DNA of 64,000 bases from assembly GCF_900107705.1 (NCBI RefSeq), contig NZ_FNRE01000001.1:62001-126000 (forward strand). The letters are read 5' to 3'. The stretch comes from Prevotella sp. tc2-28 (GTDB lineage: Bacteria > Bacteroidota > Bacteroidia > Bacteroidales > Bacteroidaceae). The first letter of the stretch is position 1. Every line of letters starts with the position of its first letter. A program made the translations under genes and the position numbers. A model generated the notes under the pieces. The model was not told the origin of the DNA. It ran no database searches and saw only the letters and a list, made by a program, of their open reading frames with translations. Shown piece after piece: positions 1 to 9,381 of this stretch.

Positions 1-3000
1 ACGACCTCGCTATTTGTTGCAATCGATGTGCCAACACGTAATCGTATTGCACGATTAAAAGGCTTTTCAACCACAGGTACGGGAAGCACCGGCTCTTGTT
101 CCGATGGCTTTACACTCTGAGGAGCATTTGGGAGAGAAATATCCGTTATTTCTGTTTCAACTTCACTTGGATGGTTGTCCGGCTCTTCTGGCTCCGTTTC
201 GTCTGTGTTTGGGATAGGCATTGGAGTATTATTTCTCATCCTCTCATAGTCGCTATCTGAAACATAAATATCATTTTCTTTCAGGAAATGAACGAAATTG
301 TGTTCTGGATTAGCAACACTTTGGAAGCATGCCCTTTGGGTCAAATTGATATGACATACCGGCACATCATCTATAATCTTTATTTCCAGATTATGCTGCA
401 CACTGGTGTAGAAATAGACAAGTGCTGCGTGCCCCATAGACAAGTCCTTTACATCGTCAGATATCTCATATTCTACATTCAGGAGATTAAAACGATACTG
501 GGATATCGTGTCAAATTCTTCCTCTGTCAATAGGTTGTTAGCATAAAGCTTATCAGCATTTGCCAAATATTGTGAGGCAAAGAACGTTTTATAGATATCC
601 TTTGTGAACCCTCGTTCTCCCAGCAGATGTTCTTTGAGAACCTTGTAGGTATGTACCACCTGTATTTCTCCATGTGTAGTGTGGGCACTGCTCTTTGCCA
701 GTTTCACTTCCACAGGGTAGATTAGCAGCTTTGGCTTATTTTTATCAGAGACATCCAGTCCCATCATCAGCAAATCGTCGGACAGTGCGCCAGAGACACC
801 AAGTTCCTTGGCAGTAAACAAACCAGACTGTGTCATGCCAATAGACCCCGACACTCGCAATATTTCATCCAGTGATATTGGTAGCCAGATAACGTCCTTA
901 CAGCGGCTTAAGAAATGTCGCATGATGATGCTCGCTGCAACAATACTGAGTTTTTCCCTGATTTGGAACTCACTCTTATTGATAATTCCAAGCAGCCAAC
1001 TACCATTTAAGCTATTAAAGTAATCTGTCATCGTTTCGTTAAACTGCAGTACGTTCATGTTGCCGCTGGTATAACGTTCGTAAGCCATCCTCAACATATT
1101 TTCGTATTGAGAGATGTGCTTTGTAACAGTAATGCTGTCGTATTTGGCATTAATCGTATATTGATCCGTGTAGTGGACTACATAAAGATTCTGTTTATAG
1201 AAGAAATTGATATCTACCTCTGGATGCAAGAAAGTTACCCAGTTCGCATTATCATAAATCGACTGCAGCAACGTGGACCCTTTATATGTAAACCTCTTGG
1301 AAACGCTAATAGACTTTTGAAATTGATTTCGTCCACCGTTTCTTGCATTGGCATATAATGTGTTCATTGCAGATACAACCTGATACACGGTTCCTTCATA
1401 CTTAAGTCCTTTAGAACCAAATCCGATTGTATATTCACAATCCTTATTCTGGGTAGACGGAATAGATATTAGACCTCCCATCGACAACTCTACGCGCATA
1501 TCACTTGATGGGGGAGTAATAAATTCTGTTCCTGTATCCATCTGATAGAAAGCGATATGACAATATCCTATAGTGGGATTATTATCATCAAGAACATGCT
1601 TATAAAAAGAAACCCTTGAAAACAGCTGCCTAATAATTTCATGTGCCGTATAGTCCTTCGAATCTATACTTTCCTTTATTTTTTCAAGTTCCTTTACTAT
1701 TAGGTCATCCGAATTCAATCTATTCAGTCTTTCAAAGAATGTTTCGTCTAACAAATTATCCACATATTCATGAATCTCGACACATTGAACGATTCCTGTT
1801 GCGTATTGGTCTTTAATAAAATCCAATAATCCTTTTATAACATTGGAATCATCCTTAATGCCAATCGTACTGATAACAATAGGACAATTTTTATCTTGGA
1901 AAAGATAGTTAAAATGGCGTATGAACTCAGTAAGCTTCTCATGTACCATTTTTGTCGTAATGTTATAAGTCCTAATTTGTTGGTTACTGCCAACACCCTC
2001 ATAGAACAGCCATGTCTTAATGTCTTCCGTTTCTTTATCGGCATAAGGCCTTTTTTCCATGTCATTATAATACAGATAGGGTATCAAATAATAGGGAGAA
2101 ATAAGCTTTAATGTATTCGATTGAAAATCCTGTCCGTCAAACCGATTTTTAAATTCAAGCATAAATGCGACTATGATAGGATGGAAAGGTGTGAACATTA
2201 TTCGTTCGGCACCCTCTATCACTCCAAGATGAGTAAGCCCCAATTCATACTTACTCATTGTCCGATATTCGGGGATGACATTTATTGTTCTAACAACGAC
2301 TTCAAAAAGATAGTTTTGATATAGTTGCTCAAGTTCGTCATCAATATAACAAAGAGAAGGAACTGTCTTTTCACGTTTGAAATAGTCGAAAATTCTATCC
2401 AGAGCAGTTCTGACATTTTCTGGTAGGTCTACAAATAGACCCATAAATTCGCCCTCTTTATTAGTCCATCTCATCGCATAGTTCCCCTCATCTATCATCT
2501 GTTTTTCTAATCTCAGATATTTCCTGAAATAATCATGAACAGAGAATTCTTCCTCCTCATTGCATATTTTCAGGAATGATTTGTCAAAACTACTTGTTGC
2601 AACATCATGGAACGTTATTCCTTTAAGCCATATCATCTCAAATATAGCCATCGGGGTTTTAGGCTGCACTCGGTTGGAACTTAGATTAAAAATCAAATCT
2701 ACTTTGTGATTCCTAAAGGAGATGGCGAGTTTAACTTTATCAGAATCATCCGCACTATCCATCGGGATATTTAAAAGGAAATCATCGCTCCAATCCAGTA
2801 CACCGAATGTTGGCTGGACCAAATTATTTCCGGCACCTATGGTTAGTGCCATAACATCTTCTGGCACATCTACAACTATTGCACCTTTCTTATTAATTGA
2901 GAAGTACGAATGAATACTATCAAATGTTCCTACCTTTGCGGCTACTCTCTGAACGATAAACTTGTGAATATTGTTTTCCTTTCCAACGGAAAAGGCTTTC

Positions 3001-4124
3001 ACTTCGTTACCAACTTCAAGATACAAAAATCTTCCATTAGGTTGGCCTTCAGAAGATAATCCCTTTATATCGCTATTAAAACTGATTCTTATTCTGGTTG
3101 TTCTATTCTCTGTGTTGTCACATATTAGAATAAATGTTGTACTTTTTTTCTTGACATTGCCTTTAGTCCTCTTTAAGAGCTGAACATCTGGTCTGTCATC
3201 TTGTAGCTTAACATCTTCAAATGACAGGGTAGCTGCTGCATTTTTTCTATCAATACTTTTTGCGACGTTCGAAAAATCAATATCATCAACGCTTTCAACA
3301 CGAGCAAGATCATTAATCAACCTGTCGTCCAAATACTTGCCAAGCTTTACTTTCCTCTCCTCACCATCGGTTTGGGCTATTATATCTGAGATTTGATTAT
3401 ATAGGAAAGCATTTTTCTCAACTCTTTCTTGCAAATCCTTTTCAGATTGGCTAAAGAACATATCATAAATATCCTTATCTTCGAAATATCCTAATGTTGA
3501 AAAATTGTCCTTCAAATGTCCCCTTTTCAAGACACCTAATATTTCTTTGAAGTCAAACAGTGTATAGCCACCATCACCTATTCTTTGAGAGATCCTGTCG
3601 AGTGAATTTCGTAAATATACCTTTTCATTGGCGTTCATCAAGCAGTCCTCAATTTTCCTTTTTATATTATCTCTAATGTAATTCGTGTTAAGCGGCATTC
3701 CTTGATTTTGCAAATCAACACTTGCTGTCGTTAGAGATTCAAGGCGATTGCTGGACAAAACATATAAGACCCCGTAATCTGAGTAATTAGAAACGGGAGA
3801 GCATACGGCATTTCTAAGGGTTGTAAGATAATCTTCTGTGGCGTTTTCACTACTACCAATTATCAGGTGATGTTGACTGTGTTGTGGTGATATGCAGAAT
3901 GTTTTATAACTTTCTTCTGTAACATTATATTCACTTCCATCGAAAATATAATTGATCTCAATGTCTCTTGAATATGCTGATTCTTGCATAGCCCTCAACA
4001 AGCCATCCCTATGTTTCTTATTTTCAATTATGACATAATAACGACTACCTGCAGTTATCTCGTTTTGCTCATAATATGGTATGAGCAATTCGTCAACTAT
4101 ATACTTATAAAATGACTCTAACAT
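1..4124 (-). CDS. dptH: DptH-like DNA phosphorothioation-dependent restriction protein (3' end cut by window)
   Basis: Partial: 1374 codons are present, starting at the ATG at 4124 and running off the window at position 1. Recognition rests mainly on gene order after dptF and dptG and on size. Seen: a long N-terminal part without clear motifs; a stretch near residues 1122-1141 reading GLDVSDKNKPKLLIYPVEVK, which fits the D...ExK core of PD-(D/E)XK nucleases (E1139, K1141); an acidic Pro/Glu-rich linker at about 1300-1340; then NRAIRLRVGTSIATNSEV, which resembles the opening of a HerA-type ATPase domain. In the Dpt system DptH is the large ATPase subunit and, with DptF and DptG, attacks DNA lacking phosphorothioate. 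The start overlaps the end of dptG by 20 bases, so translation is probably coupled. The Walker motifs would lie outside the window. Confidence 0.68.
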   Translation of the reverse strand, partial: MLESFYKYIVDELLIPYYEQNEITAGSRYYVIIENKKHRDGLLRAMQESAYSRDIEINYIFDGSEYNVTEESYKTFCISPQHSQHHLIIGSSENATEDYLTTLRNAVCSPVSNYSDYGVLYVLSSNRLESLTTASVDLQNQGMPLNTNYIRDNIKRKIEDCLMNANEKVYLRNSLDRISQRIGDGGYTLFDFKEILGVLKRGHLKDNFSTLGYFEDKDIYDMFFSQSEKDLQERVEKNAFLYNQISDIIAQTDGEERKVKLGKYLDDRLINDLARVESVDDIDFSNVAKSIDRKNAAATLSFEDVKLQDDRPDVQLLKRTKGNVKKKSTTFILICDNTENRTTRIRISFNSDIKGLSSEGQPNGRFLYLEVGNEVKAFSVGKENNIHKFIVQRVAAKVGTFDSIHSYFSINKKGAIVVDVPEDVMALTIGAGNNLVQPTFGVLDWSDDFLLNIPMDSADDSDKVKLAISFRNHKVDLIFNLSSNRVQPKTPMAIFEMIWLKGITFHDVATSSFDKSFLKICNEEEEFSVHDYFRKYLRLEKQMIDEGNYAMRWTNKEGEFMGLFVDLPENVRTALDRIFDYFKREKTVPSLCYIDDELEQLYQNYLFEVVVRTINVIPEYRTMSKYELGLTHLGVIEGAERIMFTPFHPIIVAFMLEFKNRFDGQDFQSNTLKLISPYYLIPYLYYNDMEKRPYADKETEDIKTWLFYEGVGSNQQIRTYNITTKMVHEKLTEFIRHFNYLFQDKNCPIVISTIGIKDDSNVIKGLLDFIKDQYATGIVQCVEIHEYVDNLLDETFFERLNRLNSDDLIVKELEKIKESIDSKDYTAHEIIRQLFSRVSFYKHVLDDNNPTIGYCHIAFYQMDTGTEFITPPSSDMRVELSMGGLISIPSTQNKDCEYTIGFGSKGLKYEGTVYQVVSAMNTLYANARNGGRNQFQKSISVSKRFTYKGSTLLQSIYDNANWVTFLHPEVDINFFYKQNLYVVHYTDQYTINAKYDSITVTKHISQYENMLRMAYERYTSGNMNVLQFNETMTDYFNSLNGSWLLGIINKSEFQIREKLSIVAASIIMRHFLSRCKDVIWLPISLDEILRVSGSIGMTQSGLFTAKELGVSGALSDDLLMMGLDVSDKNKPKLLIYPVEVKLAKSSAHTTHGEIQVVHTYKVLKEHLLGERGFTKDIYKTFFASQYLANADKLYANNLLTEEEFDTISQYRFNLLNVEYEISDDVKDLSMGHAALVYFYTSVQHNLEIKIIDDVPVCHINLTQRACFQSVANPEHNFVHFLKENDIYVSDSDYERMRNNTPMPIPNTDETEPEEPDNHPSEVETEITDISLPNAPQSVKPSEQEPVLPVPVVEKPFNRAIRLRVGTSIATNSEV

Positions 4125-5538
4125 ATTGTGCCTCCCCGGAATCGCTCTTTTTATCAAGCAGGTTTAACTTAGTTAATTGACTCTCAATAGCTATACGAGT
4201 GTTCATATCAAAGTACATCCCGTAATCATGAAATGCATTATACATGTCATCAAGTTTCATTCGTTGCTCTTTTGTTACCATAGCAATCAAAAAGACCAAG
4301 ATATCTTCGTCCAAGACTAAGACCCTCATTCCCCGCCTATTCCGCAGGAACTTCACCTCAAATAGATCTCTTACCTTCTTTTCTAATCGATTTTTGTATT
4401 CTGGTGATTGAAAGTCTAAGCACAACTTTGTCAGCTTTTGGAAGAACTCATCATATGAATTAACTGTATAATCTACATCCTTTTGCAAATCTTCTTCTGA
4501 AATGTTGGATCTATTTTTTAAGAGCTCATATTTTTCTTTATGATAGCGCTCTAGAACTGTTTCGCAGATAGCCTTGTTCTCAAAAAAAGATTCATCTCCC
4601 AATGACTGTATTATTTCGGAATACAGGCCTATGGGTGTTTCACCTGCAAGTGTGTTAAAGATATCCAGTGCCTGTGCTCTTGCTGAAAGGTTCTGGAGAG
4701 ATTCTCTTGATATCCACTTCTCCCAACCCATGCCGACAACGTCACGGGATTCAGAAGCAGACTCGGAAGATAGCATATAATAAAACTTAACGATGTCATT
4801 CTCTTTGTATTCTTTCCAATGTACCAGGTGGGCTATAGCTTGAGAGATTGACAGACAGGCATAGAAGTGGAGGAGATAGTTAGCATTCTTCACGATGACA
4901 TAGTCCTCTTGCTTCATTAGCCACATAAGATCTTTAATGAATTGCTTCTTAACAAAAGGCAGAATGTAATATTCATCATTGTTATGAAGGTTTATAAATC
5001 TTCCCCTTTGCATGCCTTCACGAATACTCTTACTAAAGAGGTTTTCTTCACCTTTTAGCTTGTTTGGCATTTCTCTATTGTTTTCATCAAGCATAGAATA
5101 CAAATAGTCAGCTATCTTCTTCTGGCCGTCAATGTATTTCTTACCAGTTCTTGTTTCTTGGATAGATTCTTCTACCAAGGGGAGGTATGGGAGAAATGAT
5201 GCGTCTATAACGGACATTTTTCCTTCTGGATAAAGAATGTCTTCTACAACACTAATAAAAAGTTGCTGCTGAAACCTTGGCATCTTCCCTGTATCATGCA
5301 AGTATGAACTAACGGGTTCTTCTACATTGTTGGTAAAATTTTGTATAGGCTTTACATCGAGCCTTCCCCATTTGCGGAAAAAAGCACCTGTAATTCCTGA
5401 CAAGCCGCAGTTTTTATCAAATCCTGATGTTGATGGATTTAGGTTAAACGGCAAAAGACTAATGGTAGATGACCAATTATCTACAAACTTCCCATCGCCT
5501 TGATGGTATTTGTCTTCGTATCTTTCGAGTGCTAACAT
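4105..5538 (-). CDS. dptG: DptG-like phosphorothioation-dependent restriction protein
   Basis: 477 residues, no signal peptide and no nucleotide-binding motif that I can see; mostly helical and charged. Identified from its place between a recognisable dptF and a very large dptH-like gene, and from a length normal for DptG (about 450-480 residues). DptG is a required partner of DptF and DptH in cleaving DNA without phosphorothioate marks; its biochemical role is not settled. The ATG at 5536-5538 overlaps the dptF stop by 7 bases, and the 3' end overlaps dptH by 20 bases, so the three genes form one translationally coupled unit. Sequence alone would not identify this protein; context carries the call. 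Confidence 0.65.
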   Translation of the reverse strand: MLALERYEDKYHQGDGKFVDNWSSTISLLPFNLNPSTSGFDKNCGLSGITGAFFRKWGRLDVKPIQNFTNNVEEPVSSYLHDTGKMPRFQQQLFISVVEDILYPEGKMSVIDASFLPYLPLVEESIQETRTGKKYIDGQKKIADYLYSMLDENNREMPNKLKGEENLFSKSIREGMQRGRFINLHNNDEYYILPFVKKQFIKDLMWLMKQEDYVIVKNANYLLHFYACLSISQAIAHLVHWKEYKENDIVKFYYMLSSESASESRDVVGMGWEKWISRESLQNLSARAQALDIFNTLAGETPIGLYSEIIQSLGDESFFENKAICETVLERYHKEKYELLKNRSNISEEDLQKDVDYTVNSYDEFFQKLTKLCLDFQSPEYKNRLEKKVRDLFEVKFLRNRRGMRVLVLDEDILVFLIAMVTKEQRMKLDDMYNAFHDYGMYFDMNTRIAIESQLTKLNLLDKKSDSGEAQYVRVIL

Positions 5539-7199
5539 TCTCTGTAATTTATTACTCCAAACTGCTTTGACAAAATATATTTCCGATTCTCAGAAGTCAT
5601 AACTATAACTTCATCAGAACTATTACTGAGAGAAACCAAACGCCTAACAAAATGGCTAAATGCCATGTTTTTTGTACTTTCAAAATTTAAAGAGAGACGT
5701 CCATTATATAAACAGGTCAAGTATTCAAACAATTGGTAATCTATTCGAAGCGGAACAACTTCTGACAAAACTCTCCATCTCAAAGTCATTGTCAGTGCGA
5801 ATTCGTTAGAGGATTCGTAAATTGACGAATAAGAGTCAGGAACAAGTTGAATACCCGCAAAAAGCCTATGATGACTACCTTGGATATTTAGTGGAACAGT
5901 TTTCTCTGGGCTGTAATATGAGCCGTAGTGTCTGGGAATTACAGTCGAAACCATCTGATATACCCGCTGAACTTCCTGACCGTTTTCATTAAAGAATCCT
6001 CTTATTGAGTTGAGAAAACCAATATATTCACGACTTTCTGAATGGTAAGAGAGGAGATGCTTTAGGCGAAAGAGAAATTGGGTCGTTCGCATTATGTTCT
6101 TCCGGTTGTTATTACACATGGCTCTAATCTTTCCAACTAAAAGAGGTGATGTTGAAGTGATTAATTCCTCGTCTAAATAATTTTGAGGTATTTCCGGTGA
6201 GGTAAATAATGCTGCCAGCTGCTCATCATGCTCAGTATTACTATATTTTAGAGGATCAAGCATCGCAATACTTCGTTGTATCTTACTCCTTCTCCCATTG
6301 TATAGCATAGAAGGAAGCAATGCTTCAAGAAAATGTTTGTCATCTGTATAGTTCTCTAAATCCTCATATACTAAAATAGAATAAATAAAATCCTGAAAGT
6401 CGCGTGGAGTTACCATTAGCCTAAAACGTATTATGGCCTCTATAATACAATTGATGATAGTTGTTTGTACAGCCTCCAAGCATAATAGTTGGTAGTTAAG
6501 GACAACAGGATCTGTTCTTGAAGCATCAAGAGGGATAGACTCCTTGTAAGCCTTGTAATAAGGATTAGCGATATCAGGGCGAGTTATACGTAGCAAGAAC
6601 TCTTTAAAGAAATAGGAATCCACAGGATAAGTGCCAGAATCCTCCTTGTTAAACTCAAAAATCTGGAGATTCATAAACTGTACTATCCTCATCCTACTTG
6701 TTTCAGTGATTTTATTTGTATCCTCAGAAAATAAGGGCTGAGTAAATTCTACCAGCTTGCTATATTGAGTCTTTACAGATACATCCTCGATAAAAGCATT
6801 CAGTTTTCCAATGTTAATGGCAAGAACTAATTTTGTAGATGTATTGTCAATGTTGGTGTCTGAAAAGTCTTCCAGGACTTCTCTTAAAGTATCTATAGCC
6901 GTTCTTGATGGCGAATAACTTTCGGTAGCGTCATTGTAAAACCTAAACGTGTCTTTGTATTTATCAATGTTCCTTACGGAACTTATAAGGTGAGACTTTC
7001 CATCACCAGCACTTCCAACCAATAAGATGATACCACCTCCTTGGTTTATTATATCATCCATCCGGCTGCACAAGGCATTTTCAATATGACTTCTCTGAAT
7101 ATGCAAATACCTATCAAGTTCTCCAAAGGATTGTCCGCTTTGAACAGAATCCGTTGAACCTTGACTCAGACTGTTTAGTATTTTAGTTAATGGTGTCAT
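5532..7199 (-). CDS. dptF: DptF-like phosphorothioation-dependent restriction ATPase
   Basis: 555 residues. A P-loop GSAGDGKSHL lies at residues 62-71, followed by FRFYNDATESYSPSRTAI, a region that matches my memory of the DptF family (P-loop of the form GSSGDGKS followed by a DAT.S.SP.. segment). The rest is helical without further motifs. DptF is the P-loop NTPase of the DptFGH restriction complex, acting in the cytoplasm on DNA without phosphorothioate. The ATG at 7197-7199 is preceded by a 12-base gap to the radical SAM gene upstream. The dnd modification genes usually neighbour dptFGH, but what lies upstream here is a radical SAM gene and a regulator. Confidence 0.75.
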   Translation of the reverse strand: MTPLTKILNSLSQGSTDSVQSGQSFGELDRYLHIQRSHIENALCSRMDDIINQGGGIILLVGSAGDGKSHLISSVRNIDKYKDTFRFYNDATESYSPSRTAIDTLREVLEDFSDTNIDNTSTKLVLAINIGKLNAFIEDVSVKTQYSKLVEFTQPLFSEDTNKITETSRMRIVQFMNLQIFEFNKEDSGTYPVDSYFFKEFLLRITRPDIANPYYKAYKESIPLDASRTDPVVLNYQLLCLEAVQTTIINCIIEAIIRFRLMVTPRDFQDFIYSILVYEDLENYTDDKHFLEALLPSMLYNGRRSKIQRSIAMLDPLKYSNTEHDEQLAALFTSPEIPQNYLDEELITSTSPLLVGKIRAMCNNNRKNIMRTTQFLFRLKHLLSYHSESREYIGFLNSIRGFFNENGQEVQRVYQMVSTVIPRHYGSYYSPEKTVPLNIQGSHHRLFAGIQLVPDSYSSIYESSNEFALTMTLRWRVLSEVVPLRIDYQLFEYLTCLYNGRLSLNFESTKNMAFSHFVRRLVSLSNSSDEVIVMTSENRKYILSKQFGVINYREC

Positions 7200-7211
7200 A
7201 CGCTATATCAT

Positions 7212-8624
7212 TTATTCCCAAAGTTTTGGGTCTTTCAAATTTGACAACTTATAGTTAAACATTTCCAATAATTCATTTTTATGTTCAGAAAACATATCCA
7301 AGAAATCAAGGAATGTCTGTAATGGACGGGAAATTTTTCTCACTTTCCCGCGCGAATCTTCTCTTTCATAATATCCCGTCTCATAATCCCTTAGAAATTC
7401 TTCGTAAGGTTTTATTGGCCTTGTAACCTCAAACCCAGCTCCTTGTTCCCAGAACGTCTGGTTGCGATAGGTGTATTCCCAGAACGACATCTTCTTGTAA
7501 AAAGCCTGTTGGTTACACCATCGGGCTATCTGTATGTAGATGTTGGGGATAGGTGAGTTATGGTAGTCCTCATGACGCATGATATAACCCACACAACCGT
7601 ATTGCATGAGCACTCGGATGCGCTGGAAGATTTCCCAAATGTCGCGATAGAACTTCTCCCTGTTATCTGCAGTCTGCTTGAATCCGCAGAAGAGGTAGAA
7701 CTTGGTGCCCTTCTTGGGATTGTAGTGCTTCCATATTTTCAAGGCCTTCTCAATCTTTGGACGGTCTTTCCAGTTGTCGAAGGCAAAAATAAAGTCACCG
7801 TGGTACTTGGTGCGTGACAACATCTCTGCCATCTCTTCGCCATGAGGGCTCTCGGCCAACATACGCTCATCAAGGCCTTGACGGAATTGGAAAGGCCTTC
7901 CAGTATCAATCAATTGCTGTAGCTTGTTACGCCAGATTTGAGGATCTGCTGCCAGAAAATTGTCATCCCACAAATAAATGTAGGGACGCAGGAGGTGGCC
8001 ATGCTCATCGCGCTCATCGTCCAGGAACCAGTCAAGATTAGAATATGGGAGTATACGGTCTTCCAATTTGTTGATGCAGAAAGGACAATGGCGGATACAG
8101 CCTCGGGTAAGAAAACCGATGCTATACTGCTGATAGTCCTTATACTTTTCGCGTTTAAAACCCTCAGCCACTTTGCGGTCTACAAATTCATCGTAGAGAT
8201 GATAGTAAGGCATCTGACGAGCAAGGTCTATTCCATTAGTACGCAAACCTCCTCGGTGGTTAGGGTATTTGCAGAGGAAAGGATCGTTCTCCAGTTGGCT
8301 CATATCGTCATCACGCTTCTGGCGATAAATCTTCACATTCAACTCGTTAGCATAAAAACCTGTTCCACCTTTACGGAATTTTCGCTGTTCAGAAGGTGTG
8401 GCCTTCTCATAGAAAGCTGGCATCTGGGTAAAAGTGAATACGCGTGATATATATATGAGTTTGTAAGGTGCAATGTCCTCATCCTGATCAATAATCAGTT
8501 TGAAGTCAATGCCGTTGTCATTCAGGAATCCGGCGAGCTTCATCAGCACAAGGTTAGGGTGCCGCGTCCCGTTGCAAAGCAGGTCGGCATCCACAAGCCC
8601 TATCTTGATTTTTCTTTTCGCCAT
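7212..8624 (-). CDS. radical SAM protein with B12-binding-like N-terminus, substrate unknown
   Basis: 470 residues. The motif GCIRHCPFC gives C176-x3-C180-x2-C183, the [4Fe-4S] ligands of radical SAM enzymes. The first 60 residues (KIGLVDADLL...HPNLVLMKLAGFL) look like the Rossmann-type B12-binding domain placed before radical SAM domains, but I do not see the DxHxxG cobalamin motif, so it may be degenerate. The family is known from phages and accessory regions and has no assigned substrate to my knowledge. It lies 6 bases after a small gene and 12 bases before dptF, so it is very probably co-transcribed with the restriction genes. A role in making or reading a DNA or nucleotide modification is a guess from context. 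It is not viperin: the CNYKC-type motif is absent. Confidence 0.8.
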   Translation of the reverse strand: MAKRKIKIGLVDADLLCNGTRHPNLVLMKLAGFLNDNGIDFKLIIDQDEDIAPYKLIYISRVFTFTQMPAFYEKATPSEQRKFRKGGTGFYANELNVKIYRQKRDDDMSQLENDPFLCKYPNHRGGLRTNGIDLARQMPYYHLYDEFVDRKVAEGFKREKYKDYQQYSIGFLTRGCIRHCPFCINKLEDRILPYSNLDWFLDDERDEHGHLLRPYIYLWDDNFLAADPQIWRNKLQQLIDTGRPFQFRQGLDERMLAESPHGEEMAEMLSRTKYHGDFIFAFDNWKDRPKIEKALKIWKHYNPKKGTKFYLFCGFKQTADNREKFYRDIWEIFQRIRVLMQYGCVGYIMRHEDYHNSPIPNIYIQIARWCNQQAFYKKMSFWEYTYRNQTFWEQGAGFEVTRPIKPYEEFLRDYETGYYEREDSRGKVRKISRPLQTFLDFLDMFSEHKNELLEMFNYKLSNLKDPKLWE

Positions 8625-8630
8625 CTATTG

Positions 8631-8888
8631 TCAGTTTGCTGTAAAGTCATTCTTATTCAGGCATACGAGATAGTCGTCGCCTACCAGCACAAGAACATCG
8701 GTTTCTGGCTTTGACCAGTTCACCAACTCTTCGAAACCCATATCCAAGGCCTCCTTGGGCTGAACCTCACGCCAACCATCCTTGGCAGCTATCTCGTTCA
8801 GCTTTTTGGCGGTATCTTCCTCCACCAAGTCAATCAGGCTCATCCACTCCTGATACATCCCGCCAGCGGGTATTGTTAATATCTTCAT
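8631..8888 (-). CDS. conserved-looking small protein, unknown function
   Basis: 85 residues, soluble, with no Cys pair or transmembrane segment. I do not recognise a family. The protein starts MKILTIPAGGMYQEW and ends in a hydrophobic strand-like stretch DVLVLVGDDYLVCLN, suggesting a small alpha/beta fold. It is accepted as real because it fits exactly between two genes of a packed operon: 3 bases after the XRE regulator stop and 6 bases before the radical SAM start. It could be a partner or regulator of either neighbour, or an antitoxin-like protein paired with the regulator; the sequence does not decide. Confidence 0.6.
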   Translation of the reverse strand: MKILTIPAGGMYQEWMSLIDLVEEDTAKKLNEIAAKDGWREVQPKEALDMGFEELVNWSKPETDVLVLVGDDYLVCLNKNDFTAN

Positions 8889-8891
8889 ATC

Positions 8892-9125
8892 TCAATTGCT
8901 ATTTTCAAGTTCTTCAAACCTTACGAGGTCATTCAAATCTACATCAAGTAGTTTGGCGGTCTTCATCAGCATCTCTAACGGAGGTTGTGATGAATTGGTA
9001 CACCATTTCGACACAGTCGTTGGCGCACATCCCAGTTGTCTGGATAGCCAGAGACTGGATTTCTTTTTCTCTACAAGCACCACCTTTAGGCGGTTGAGAT
9101 CTTTGTTAGCTGCCATATTGCACAT
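8892..9125 (-). CDS. XRE-family helix-turn-helix regulator
   Basis: 77 residues (74 if the second ATG at 9114-9116 is used). The helix-turn-helix is LSRQLGCAPTTVSKWC, near residues 27-42, followed by NSSQPPLEMLMKTAKLLDVD as in Cro/C1-type XRE proteins. It heads the radical SAM-dptFGH operon, and a -7 element lies 15 bases before the upstream ATG. A small XRE protein in first position fits autoregulation of the operon, similar to controller (C) proteins of restriction-modification systems, although operator repeats were not identified. The intergenic region is shared with the divergent Septu-like cassette, so it could control both. Confidence 0.85.
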   Translation of the reverse strand: MCNMAANKDLNRLKVVLVEKKKSSLWLSRQLGCAPTTVSKWCTNSSQPPLEMLMKTAKLLDVDLNDLVRFEELENSN

Positions 9126-9140
9126 TTTAGATTAATGGCA

Positions 9141-9148
9141 CAAAATTA
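9141..9148 (-). promoter_or_regulatory. -7 element of the XRE-radical SAM-dpt operon
   Basis: Reads TAATTTTG on the minus strand and fits the Bacteroidota -7 consensus TAnnTTTG. It sits 15 bases before the first ATG of the regulator gene, leaving a very short leader. No convincing -33 element was found. Confidence 0.5.
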
Positions 9149-9315
9149 CAAAATTCTTCGCAGAGTAAAGACTCCAACCTCTTAAAAGTTGCAAAATTCA
9201 ACGATTTTAATGAATTTCGTTCATTTTATGCACAAAAAATCTGTTGTTTTTAAAGAAAAAGACTCTATCACTTATAAAAAATGGTTAAACTGCGATAGTA
9301 TTAGAATTAAATTTG

Positions 9316-9323
9316 TATTTTTG
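9316..9323 (+). promoter_or_regulatory. -7 element of the Septu-like cassette
   Basis: TATTTTTG matches TAnnTTTG. Transcription would begin at about 9328-9332, which excludes an in-frame ATG at 9313 and supports the ATG at 9382 as the start of ptuA. It is divergent from the dpt operon promoter about 170 bases away. Confidence 0.55.
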
Positions 9324-9381
9324 CAATAGAAAAAAGGTTCTACCTCCAAGGACTGGAGGCAATGATATTAAATTGTTATAT

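Noticed and set aside
7938..8447. 169-codon plus-strand frame over the radical SAM gene
   Set aside because: Antisense shadow of a clear enzyme gene with no motif of its own.
7212..8624. Viperin-type antiviral enzyme
   Set aside because: The cluster motif is GCIRHCPFC, not the CNYKCGFC-like viperin form, and the N-terminus is B12-domain-like.
9313..9381. Longer N-terminus of PtuA from the ATG at 9313
   Set aside because: The -7 promoter element at 9316-9323 lies inside that extension, and the IF-2-like domain starts exactly at the ATG at 9382.
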